DNA of 6,025 nt from assembly GCA_002071245.1 (NCBI GenBank), contig MWEV01000277.1, forward strand, positions 1 to 6,025, in the 5' to 3' direction. This DNA is from Deltaproteobacteria bacterium ADurb.Bin026 (GTDB taxonomy: Bacteria > Desulfobacterota > Syntrophorhabdia > Syntrophorhabdales > Syntrophorhabdaceae). Every line of letters begins with the position of its first letter. Within the stretch, counting starts at the first letter, position 1. Below, in pieces: positions 1-6,025 of the stretch. Position numbers and translations under genes: made by a program. The notes beneath the pieces were generated by a model. That model was not told where the DNA came from. It made no database searches and saw only the letters and a list, made by a program, of their open reading frames with translations.

Positions 1-3000
1 CTTGCAGAATTGGAATTCAAAGACCCAAATGGAGAAACACAGACAATATCCAAAAGGATAGCTGTCTGGCCATCGGCTGTGCTTGTTGGGATTGACGCTG
101 ATTTTTTCTCGTCCATAAAAGAAATGATGCGCTTTAAACTCCATGCGGTAGATTCGTCTGGAAAACCCCTGGAGGGTGTTTCCATTCATGCCGATTTATT
201 CAAAAAAAATTTTTATTCACACAGAAAAAGGCTTGTTGGAGGCTTCTATGCCTACGAACATGTGACAGAAACAAAGAGGATTCAATCTGTTTGTGAAGGC
301 ATAACAAACAAACAGGGCATAATCTTCTGTGAAATTAATACGCCAGAAACAGGAAATATCATTATCCAGGCAAGAGCATCTGATAACGCAGGCAATGTAT
401 CATCTGCTAACCGTGGAATCTGGATCACCGAAGGTGATGATATGTGGTTCGATGCGGAAAGTAGCGACAGGATTGACCTTATCCCAGACAAAAGACGTTA
501 CGAGCCTGGGGAAACTGCCATATTTCAGGTAAAAATGCCAATGCGTGAGGCTACAACACTCATAACAGTGGAACGAGAGGGCATAATAGATTCCTTTATA
601 ACAAAGATAAACAGCAAAAATCCCATCATTAAAGTCCCAATTAAGGCATCTTATGCCCCCAATGTCTACATATCTGCCTTCTGTATCAGGGGAAGAACTG
701 GTAATATAAAACCAAGTGCAATGATAGATCTAGGAAAACCACTTTTCAAACTTGGTATAACAGGTGTTTCTGTCGGATGGCAGGCAAACGAACTAAAGGT
801 AAATGTTTATCCCGATAAAAAAACATACAGCACAAGAGAAAAGGCTACCTTCAGGATAAAGGTAAAAACTGCAAGCGGAAAACCCATGCCAGGGGATGCA
901 GAAATAGCATTTGCTGTCGTAGATGACGGCCTTCTTGAATTGATGCCTAACAAGAGTTGGAACATACTCGAAAGCATGATGCATAAACGGGGCTATTTCA
1001 TTAAAACCTCGACGGCACAGATGCAAGTTATCGGCAGAAGGCACTATGGGCTTAAGGCCTTACCTAGGGGTGGGGGCGGGGGTAAACAAATAACAAGAGA
1101 ACTTTTTGATACTCTACTTATATGGAAGGGTACAACAAAGCTCAGCGAAGAAGGTGAGGCGATCATTCAGGTACCATTGAACGATTCTCTCACAAGCTTC
1201 ACGGCAGTAGCTGTGGCAACAGCAGGAAGTAACCTTTTTGGCACAGGAATGACCCATATCCAGACCACCCAAGACCTCATGGTAATATCAGGTTTACCAA
1301 GTGTCATAAGAGAACAAGACCGCTTCAAGGCATCCTTCACTGTCAGAAATACATCAAAAAATGCCATAGATTTTGAGGCGACAGCTATAATTACATATGG
1401 AGGAAAATCAGATAGATTTAAGGAGATTTCAGGAAAACTTGGCGCCGGAGATGCAGAAGAGATTTCGTGGGATGTAATGGTACCGGAGGTCACAGATGCA
1501 ATCAAATGGGAAGTTTCTGTCAGAGACAAAAATGGCAAAGGACAGGATTCTATAAGGGTCACTCAAAAGGTTGCGCCTGTCGTTACAGCAGGTGTTGTGC
1601 AGGCCACAGTAACCCAACTCAAGAAAAAGCATGAGATATATGTTGAACAACCCAAAGGGGCAACAAAGGACAAAGGTGGAATACATATCTTTTTAAGGCC
1701 TCAACTTTCTGGCGACACAAGCGGTATAGTCGATTATATGAAACGTTACGCCTACACATGTTTGGAGCAAAAGATATCTAAGGCTATTTCCCTTCAGGAT
1801 GTCAGTATGTGGCAAAAGATAATGTCCGAACTGCCAGTATATCTTGATCACGAGGGGCTGGTCAAATATTTCCCAACAATGCAAGAGGGTAGCGATATCC
1901 TCACATCGTACATACTTTCCATCAGTAGCGAAGCACAGATGGCTATACCTGGAAAGATAAAAGAGGATATGGAAAATGCGCTAAAAGCATTTATCGAAGG
2001 AAAGATAAGAAGATATGGCCCCATACAAAGACCGGATCTCAACATAAGAAAGCTTGCCGCCATAGAAGCGCTCGCTAAAAACGGGCATGCCAGTGCTTCA
2101 TATATCGATTCAATGAAAATAGAACCTGACCTACTGCCAACATCAGCGGTATTGGACTGGATAGGGATAATTCAAAGGCTCAAGGATTTGCCCAATCGAC
2201 AGCAAAAGATGTCTGCTGCAGAACAGGTAATTAGAGCACGCCTCAATTTTCAGGGAACACGCATGGGCTTCTCTACAGAAAAGACCGACAATCTATGGTG
2301 GTTAATGACAGGGGGCGATATAAACAGCATAAGAACGATCATTGCATTTCTCAAAGACGATAGATGGAAGGAAGATATGCCAAGACTGCTTCGGGGAGCT
2401 GTTGACCGTCAAAACAATGGAAGGTGGAACACAACTACAGCAAACGCTTGGGGTACGATAATGCTGAAAAAATTCTCTGAGTCATTTGAAGCAGAAAAAA
2501 TATCAGGCATAAGCAACATAGAACTTGTTCCTCATAAACAGTCACTTGATTGGGAAAAATTACCATCGGGTGGCATGTTATCGATAAAATGGCCAAAATC
2601 GAAAACGGTTCTCAACGTCTCGCACGATGGAAAGGGAAGGCCTTGGGCAACCATACAGGGTATTGCCGCAATACCAAGAACAAAACCTTATTCAACGGGT
2701 TATATAATAAAAAAAATATATACCCCTGTTGTTCAGAAAACACCGGGCACATGGAGCGCAAACGATGTGTTGCGGGTAACCATGAACATAGAGGCACAGG
2801 CAGACATGTCATGGGTTGTAGTGAACGATCCCATACCAGCCGGTTCCTCAATCCTGGGCAGTGGATTAGGAAGGGATTCAGAGATCCTTGCTGCAAGAAA
2901 AAAGACGAGTGGGTGGGTATGGCCAGCATTTGAAGAACGTTCACTTGAGGCTTACAGGGCATATTTTGATTATGTGCCAAAGGGCAAATGGAATGTTGAG

Positions 3001-3120
3001 TACATCATAAGACTTAATAACTCTGGATACTTCAGGCTCCCCTCGACAAGGGTCGAGGCGCTTTATGCGCCAGAGATGTTCGGCGAGATACCTAATGGCA
3101 TTTTCGAGATTAAACAGTAA
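1..3120 (+). CDS. yfhM: Bacterial alpha-2-macroglobulin, C-terminal two thirds (5' end outside window)
   Basis: This is a periplasmic, usually lipid-anchored, protease trap: bait cleavage exposes a thioester that covalently binds the protease. The frame is open from base 1 (Leu-Ala-Glu before the TTG at 10), so TTG is not the start. 1039 codons are present. Judged by the thioester-to-end distance (about 450 residues, as in the roughly 1650-residue E. coli protein), about 600 residues are missing, including any signal peptide or lipobox. In order: macroglobulin beta domains (for example IDLIPDKRRYEPGE from 472); VVDDGLLEL (916-942); a bait-like stretch ending in five glycines (about 943-1083); the FDTLLIW segment (1105-1125); thioester motif CLEQ (1759-1770) preceded by YAYT; the alpha/alpha thioester domain with GRWNTTTANAWG (2419-2454); and a receptor-binding-like C-terminal domain with VVVNDPIPAG (2815-2844) and RVEALY (3049-3066). 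No frameshift is seen. The gene overlaps pbpC downstream, the usual partner. Family assignment is secure; the symbol is by homology with E. coli. Confidence 0.97.
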   Translation, partial: LAELEFKDPNGETQTISKRIAVWPSAVLVGIDADFFSSIKEMMRFKLHAVDSSGKPLEGVSIHADLFKKNFYSHRKRLVGGFYAYEHVTETKRIQSVCEGITNKQGIIFCEINTPETGNIIIQARASDNAGNVSSANRGIWITEGDDMWFDAESSDRIDLIPDKRRYEPGETAIFQVKMPMREATTLITVEREGIIDSFITKINSKNPIIKVPIKASYAPNVYISAFCIRGRTGNIKPSAMIDLGKPLFKLGITGVSVGWQANELKVNVYPDKKTYSTREKATFRIKVKTASGKPMPGDAEIAFAVVDDGLLELMPNKSWNILESMMHKRGYFIKTSTAQMQVIGRRHYGLKALPRGGGGGKQITRELFDTLLIWKGTTKLSEEGEAIIQVPLNDSLTSFTAVAVATAGSNLFGTGMTHIQTTQDLMVISGLPSVIREQDRFKASFTVRNTSKNAIDFEATAIITYGGKSDRFKEISGKLGAGDAEEISWDVMVPEVTDAIKWEVSVRDKNGKGQDSIRVTQKVAPVVTAGVVQATVTQLKKKHEIYVEQPKGATKDKGGIHIFLRPQLSGDTSGIVDYMKRYAYTCLEQKISKAISLQDVSMWQKIMSELPVYLDHEGLVKYFPTMQEGSDILTSYILSISSEAQMAIPGKIKEDMENALKAFIEGKIRRYGPIQRPDLNIRKLAAIEALAKNGHASASYIDSMKIEPDLLPTSAVLDWIGIIQRLKDLPNRQQKMSAAEQVIRARLNFQGTRMGFSTEKTDNLWWLMTGGDINSIRTIIAFLKDDRWKEDMPRLLRGAVDRQNNGRWNTTTANAWGTIMLKKFSESFEAEKISGISNIELVPHKQSLDWEKLPSGGMLSIKWPKSKTVLNVSHDGKGRPWATIQGIAAIPRTKPYSTGYIIKKIYTPVVQKTPGTWSANDVLRVTMNIEAQADMSWVVVNDPIPAGSSILGSGLGRDSEILAARKKTSGWVWPAFEERSLEAYRAYFDYVPKGKWNVEYIIRLNNSGYFRLPSTRVEALYAPEMFGEIPNGIFEIKQ
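943..1098 (+). other. Probable bait region with pentaglycine stretch
   Basis: Between the conserved VVDDGLLEL strand and the FDTLLIW segment lies a poorly conserved, basic, low-order stretch. It contains Lys, Arg, Phe, Tyr and Leu sites that many proteases could cut, and then five consecutive glycines (1069-1083). In bacterial alpha-2-macroglobulins the bait region sits at this point, and a glycine run just before the following domain is common. The limits are approximate and inferred from flanking motifs only. Confidence 0.5.
1759..1770 (+). other. Thioester motif Cys-Leu-Glu-Gln of the alpha-2-macroglobulin
   Basis: Codons TGT TTG GAG CAA encode CLEQ, the bacterial form of CxEQ, in which the Cys side chain and the Gln side chain form the internal thioester. 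The preceding residues are Tyr-Ala-Tyr-Thr. The Tyr four residues before the Cys matches the position which, from memory of the Salmonella structure, shields the thioester. The residue directly before the Cys is Thr, where Gly is usual. The motif is intact, so the protein should be thioester-competent rather than one of the thioester-less paralogues. Confidence 0.93.
3041..3058 (+). promoter_or_regulatory. Hairpin sequestering the pbpC ribosome binding site
   Basis: CCTCGAC (3041-3047) and GTCGAGG (3052-3058) are perfect inverted repeats around an AAGG loop, giving a 7-bp stem with five G-C pairs. The 3' arm contains GAGG (3055-3058), six bases before the ATG at 3065, so it would hide the Shine-Dalgarno of pbpC. 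The hairpin is inside the end of the macroglobulin gene. Ribosomes finishing that gene would melt it, which is the usual logic of translational coupling. The repeat is seen directly; its regulatory role is inferred. The stretch also codes for the conserved end of the family (Ser-Thr-Arg-Val-Glu-Ala), so protein constraint could have produced part of it. Confidence 0.5.
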
Positions 3121-5245
3121 GTCCCAGTTCCTGTTTTTTTGTGTGCTTCTTATTTTTGTCTGTGGTGTAGGTTTATGCTACACATCTTTTTGCACCGATA
3201 GTGAGCCCCCTCCCTCCTTTGATGCAATAAAAAGGGCACACATAAAATCCGATGCCATCCTAAGAGATAGATACGGCAATATCATCCATGAGCTCCGTGT
3301 AGACATAACCGGCAGAAAACTCGATTGGGTCCCGCTTAGTGAAGTCTCAAACTCTCTTATCGAAACATTGATAGCCTCTGAAGACAAAAGATTTTTCAGA
3401 CATTGCGGCTTCGATTTAACTGCTCTTTTACATGCGTTGTTTGAGAACGCATTCACATCAAAAAGACGTGGCGCAAGCACTATTACCATGCAGGTAGCGG
3501 CAATGGTAGACAAAAGTCTTAAACCCGAAGGCAAGAGAAGGTCTGTAAAAGAAAAACTTATGCAGATAAAAACAGCCCTTAAACTCGAAAAAACATGGTC
3601 AAAGCAACAGATACTCGAAACCTATATAAACCTTGTGAGCTTCAGGGGAGAGCTTATTGGGATATCTGCTGCATCGAGAGGCATTTTCGACAAGGAACCT
3701 TCCGGTCTTTGTATGTCAGAATCGCTTATTCTCGCCTCGCTCGTCAAATCACCCAATGCTATCCCTGAAGATATTATAGAAAGGGCAAAGAGGCTTAAGA
3801 TAGCCATAAATGCAGATATCGATGTGGGTGAGTTTCAAAGCACAGCTAAAAGGTTATTACACAGGCCCTACTCCATAAAACAGAGGGCTTCCATTGCGCC
3901 TCATGTAGCACATTATCTATTGAAAAAAGGGCAGACAGACATCACAAGTACAATAGACGGAAAACTACAGGATTATGCTATTGGATTGCTCGAGGAATAT
4001 TTATCAGTCCTCAAGGGACAAAATGTAAATGAGGGGGCAATAATCGTAATACATAACCAAACAAGTGAGATTCTCGCATATGTCGGTAATAGAGGTATTT
4101 CATCAACGGCACGTTATGTCGATGGCATAAGATCAAAACGTCAGGCAGGTTCAACACTAAAGCCATTCCTTTACGCCCTTGCAATTGATCAACAGTCAAT
4201 CACAGCATCTTCGATAATTGAAAATACACCCCTTGATGTACCTACAGAAAGAGGCGTTTACAGACCAGAGAACTACGATAAGCGGTTCACTGGCTCTGTT
4301 ACGGCACGAGTAGCCCTCGCATCGTCGCTTAATGTCCCTGCTGTAAAGGTATTGCTCATGATGGGCAAAGATATGTTCCTTGAAAAGCTGGGAGAACTCG
4401 GCTTTACTAAACTCGAAGACAGTGATTACTATGGTTTTTCTCTTGCACTTGGCACTCTCGATGTAAACCTATTTGAACTTACCAATGCGTTCAGAACGCT
4501 TGCAAACAGGGGGGTCTGGAGTGCTACAACGTTTGCCATAAACACTGCAAAAAACAACTCAAGGCGGGTCTTTTCAGAAGAGGCCTCTTTTATCGTCTCG
4601 CATATATTATCCGACAGAGAGGCCAGAAGCACAACATTCAGCCTGGAAAACCCACTTGCTACGCGCTACTGGACTGCATCGAAAACAGGCACAAGCAAGG
4701 ACATGAGAGACAACTGGTGCATTGGGTTTTCAGATACCTACACCGTAGGTGTTTGGGTTGGGAATTTCTCCGGCACACCGATGTGGAAGGTAAGTGGTAT
4801 AACAGGGGCAGCACCGATATGGCATGAAATAATGAATTACCTTCACAAGAACACAACAAGCAAACCTCCAAAACCCCCTGAAGGGGTTATAAGGGCATTT
4901 GTCAAAATGCACACTGGGATAAATGATGCAATCCATGAGTGGTTCATCGCTGGTACAGAGCCTATTTCCACTAATGATAAAACAACACCGAGACGTAAAC
5001 CTAAAATTATATACCCGCCAAATGATGTTTATATCGCAATAGACCCTGATATCCCTCAAGGCAGACAAAAGGTATTTTTTGAGGCAACGGAAGATACGCA
5101 AAACATTCATTGGGTATTAAACGGAGATGTCATATGCCGTGGTGGTTTTTGCGGTTGGACACCATCAGGGGGCAGACATACATTAAGGCTTATCGATAAT
5201 AACCTGAAAATATTAGATGAGGTTGCATTCACTGTAAAGGATTAA
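3065..5245 (+). CDS. pbpC: Penicillin-binding protein 1C (bifunctional transglycosylase/transpeptidase)
   Basis: This enzyme polymerises lipid II into glycan strands and cross-links the peptides on the periplasmic face of the inner membrane. It has 726 residues, a little shorter than E. coli PBP1C (about 770). One N-terminal membrane segment spans about residues 21-40. The GT51 domain has EDKRFFRHCGFD with catalytic Glu106, GASTITMQ (136-143), and ILETYIN with Glu185. The transpeptidase domain has SxxK STLK (nucleophile Ser363), SxN SLN (421-423) and KTGTS (540-544), so both active sites are complete. A C-terminal BiPBP_C domain (about 643-726) is diagnostic of the PBP1C subfamily; it carries a Cys pair, C691 and C696. 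The ATG at 3065 was chosen because GAGG lies six bases upstream, which gives a 56-base overlap with the macroglobulin gene. The ATG at 3095 (Met11) with a weaker GGCGAG remains possible. The pairing with the alpha-2-macroglobulin is the standard arrangement and implies envelope repair. Gene ends interlock with the opposite-strand methyltransferase. Confidence 0.97.
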   Translation: MRQRCSARYLMAFSRLNSKSQFLFFCVLLIFVCGVGLCYTSFCTDSEPPPSFDAIKRAHIKSDAILRDRYGNIIHELRVDITGRKLDWVPLSEVSNSLIETLIASEDKRFFRHCGFDLTALLHALFENAFTSKRRGASTITMQVAAMVDKSLKPEGKRRSVKEKLMQIKTALKLEKTWSKQQILETYINLVSFRGELIGISAASRGIFDKEPSGLCMSESLILASLVKSPNAIPEDIIERAKRLKIAINADIDVGEFQSTAKRLLHRPYSIKQRASIAPHVAHYLLKKGQTDITSTIDGKLQDYAIGLLEEYLSVLKGQNVNEGAIIVIHNQTSEILAYVGNRGISSTARYVDGIRSKRQAGSTLKPFLYALAIDQQSITASSIIENTPLDVPTERGVYRPENYDKRFTGSVTARVALASSLNVPAVKVLLMMGKDMFLEKLGELGFTKLEDSDYYGFSLALGTLDVNLFELTNAFRTLANRGVWSATTFAINTAKNNSRRVFSEEASFIVSHILSDREARSTTFSLENPLATRYWTASKTGTSKDMRDNWCIGFSDTYTVGVWVGNFSGTPMWKVSGITGAAPIWHEIMNYLHKNTTSKPPKPPEGVIRAFVKMHTGINDAIHEWFIAGTEPISTNDKTTPRRKPKIIYPPNDVYIAIDPDIPQGRQKVFFEATEDTQNIHWVLNGDVICRGGFCGWTPSGGRHTLRLIDNNLKILDEVAFTVKD

Positions 5246-5916
5246 GGTATGTCGTTATTGAAAATTATGTCACAGACATCCTTTTTTGCAATGATACAAT
5301 AGAACCCAGCCTCATCTATAAAATGATTAATGTCGAGCCCAACCTTTTCAAAAATGTCGTACATAGAAGCCTTGTCGGGTAGATGGTCATGCATAACAGC
5401 ATGACATGACCTGTGGTGCTTATTTATCCCTTCCGATGAGTCGAAATGTGCAACAACAAAAACACCATGCGGTTTAAGCACCCTTGAAAGTCTTTTCAAT
5501 GCCTTATTTTTATCGTGAAAATGGGGGAAACAAGAAAAACAAATAACTACATCACACGAGTTATCATCAAGTGGCGTGTTTTCCGCATCAGCGATTAAAA
5601 ATTTTATATTGGGTTGTTTATGAATATTTCGGTTGTTTTCTATCATCTTTTCAGCAAAATCCATTTCGTATATAATCCCGGATGCACCTATACGTTCGAG
5701 GATAAATGGAACAAGGATGCCTGTTCCACACCCCACATCTAACACAGTGTCTTTTTGTTTAAGCGGTGCGAGAGAAAACAGTCGTGCAAAGTCTTTAGCA
5801 TGTTTGTCATATCGTCCCGAAGAGTGGTCTTTGTACCACATATCAATCCATTTATCAGCATGGTCGTTGAAAAATCTCTTTCTCGCAAGATAAATTTCGT
5901 CTCGTGCCATATTCAT
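5242..5916 (-). CDS. Class I SAM-dependent methyltransferase, substrate unknown
   Basis: A 224-residue soluble enzyme with the Rossmann-type SAM fold. Motif I is VLDVGCGTG (58-66), the acidic residue after strand 2 is likely Asp86, motif II is IADAENTPL (108-116), and a strand-4 region is followed by RVLKPHGVFVV (145-155). The segment INKHHR (164-169), then Val and Asp-His-Leu-Pro (177-180), resembles a methyltransferase subfamily with an INxxHR...DxLP signature that I recall from anaerobes. The substrate cannot be read from the sequence. His and Cys are dense: C126, C129, H132, H134, H157, H167, H168, C171, H172, H176, H178. The ATG at 5916 fits because GGAGG (5926-5930) lies nine bases upstream; a second ATG at 5910 is too far from it. 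The start overlaps by ATGA the stop of an upstream metal-transporter permease, so the two are probably one operon. The stop overlaps pbpC's end on the other strand. Confidence 0.9.
   Translation of the reverse strand: MNMARDEIYLARKRFFNDHADKWIDMWYKDHSSGRYDKHAKDFARLFSLAPLKQKDTVLDVGCGTGILVPFILERIGASGIIYEMDFAEKMIENNRNIHKQPNIKFLIADAENTPLDDNSCDVVICFSCFPHFHDKNKALKRLSRVLKPHGVFVVAHFDSSEGINKHHRSCHAVMHDHLPDKASMYDIFEKVGLDINHFIDEAGFYCIIAKKDVCDIIFNNDIP
5267..5287 (+). terminator. Weak candidate rho-independent terminator after pbpC
   Basis: ATGTC, loop ACA and GACAT form a 5-bp stem (5267-5279), followed by CC and six T residues (5282-5287). It begins 22 bases past the pbpC stop codon and lies antisense within the methyltransferase gene. 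The stem has only two G-C pairs and the T run is two bases away, so termination would be inefficient at best. The same bases encode Lys-Lys-Asp-Val-Cys-Asp on the other strand, which may explain the pattern. Confidence 0.22.
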
Positions 5917-6025
5917 AAGATATTACCTCCCTGCTTGAGCTTTATGGTACGGCGTTTTGGTGAAAAAACATATGCGACGGCAAAGATAGATGTTGACATG
6001 ATTACCACTGATGCGCCTGACGGAA
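5913..6025 (-). CDS. Metal ABC transporter permease, ABC-3 family (ZnuB/MntB-like), C-terminal end only
   Basis: Only the last 36 codons are present; the gene enters at the right edge and stops with TGA at 5915-5913. The reading begins Pro-Ser-Gly-Ala-Ser-Val-Val-Ile, continues through a hydrophobic helix ending AVAYVFSPKRR, and closes with a short basic tail ending Gly-Gly-Asn-Ile-Leu. A Pro-Ser-Gly-Ala turn followed by a last helix and Phe-Ser-Pro-(Lys/Arg) is the typical C-terminus of inner-membrane permeases that import zinc, manganese or iron with an ATPase and a binding protein. Which metal cannot be told. The other two frames on this strand lack such a match. The fragment is short, so the family call rests on this terminal pattern alone. 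It overlaps the methyltransferase start by four bases, indicating a shared transcript. Confidence 0.72.
   Translation of the reverse strand, partial: PSGASVVIMSTSIFAVAYVFSPKRRTIKLKQGGNIL
5926..5930 (-). promoter_or_regulatory. Ribosome binding site of the methyltransferase, inside the permease gene
   Basis: On the minus strand GGAGG precedes the ATG at 5916 by nine bases. It lies within the Gly-Gly codons near the end of the permease, so translation of the two genes can be coupled by the ATGA stop/start overlap. It decides the start in favour of the first Met rather than Met3. Confidence 0.75.

Noticed and set aside
10..12. TTG at position 10 as a start codon for the macroglobulin
   Set aside because: The frame is open to the window edge, no ribosome site is visible, and the family needs several hundred more N-terminal residues with a signal peptide.
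1167..1562. 131-codon minus-strand open frame inside the macroglobulin gene
   Set aside because: It has no recognisable domain or ribosome site, and the plus-strand frame has conserved family motifs throughout; it is a shadow frame.
4872..4888. Inverted repeat AACCCC / CTGAA / GGGGTT inside pbpC
   Set aside because: The 6-bp stem has no T run after it and lies in the Pro/Lys-rich linker between the transpeptidase and C-terminal domains; it looks like a by-product of proline and glycine codons.
4730..5110. 126-codon minus-strand open frame inside pbpC
   Set aside because: Its translation is Cys- and Ile-rich without any domain pattern, and it is fully antisense to conserved transpeptidase and C-terminal domain sequence.
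5201..5224. AACCT ... AGGTT repeat near the end of pbpC as a possible terminator
   Set aside because: It is a 5-bp stem with a 14-base AT-rich loop and no T run on either strand at the right place, so it is too weak to call.
5385..5411. Overlapping inverted repeats GGTCATG/CATGACC (13-base loop) and GTCATGC/GCATGAC (6-base loop) in the methyltransferase
   Set aside because: They arise from repeated His, Met and Asp codons in the His-rich segment, are far from any start or end, and no regulatory role is supported.
5993..5998. TTGACA resembling a -35 promoter box
   Set aside because: It lies within the permease coding sequence and no matching -10 box is found at suitable spacing before the window ends.

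Overview
The window comes from a diderm (Gram-negative-type) bacterium and is essentially wall-to-wall coding. The sequence is moderately AT-rich, with heavy use of ATA (Ile) and AGA/AGG (Arg) codons. Together with the gene content this would fit an anaerobic lineage such as Desulfobacterota or Nitrospirota, but that placement is a guess. Two converging gene groups meet near position 5243.

The left group, on the plus strand, is the classic periplasmic defence and repair pair. First comes the C-terminal two thirds of a bacterial alpha-2-macroglobulin (1-3120; the start lies upstream of the window), with an intact CLEQ thioester motif. It overlaps a complete penicillin-binding protein 1C gene, pbpC (3065-5245). 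In the accepted model the macroglobulin traps incoming proteases when the envelope is breached, and PBP1C polymerises and cross-links peptidoglycan to mend the wall. At the junction, the likely Shine-Dalgarno of pbpC forms the 3' arm of a perfect 7-bp hairpin (3041-3058) inside the macroglobulin gene, which suggests translational coupling.

The right group, on the minus strand, is the last 36 codons of an ABC-3 family metal transporter permease (ZnuB/MntB type, entering at 6025 and stopping at 5913). It overlaps by ATGA a complete class I SAM-dependent methyltransferase (5242-5916). The methyltransferase is unusually rich in His and Cys around its active-site half, which is notable beside a metal importer. 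Its substrate is unknown.

The two groups converge with their stop codons interlocked in a TTAA palindrome (5242-5245), so there is no intergenic terminator. Only a weak stem-loop with a T run lies just past pbpC, inside the methyltransferase. No RNA gene, mobile element, CRISPR array or non-coding gap was seen. The gene families are all familiar. The less ordinary points are the sequestered pbpC ribosome site, the coupling of methyltransferase to metal permease, and the interlocked convergent ends.
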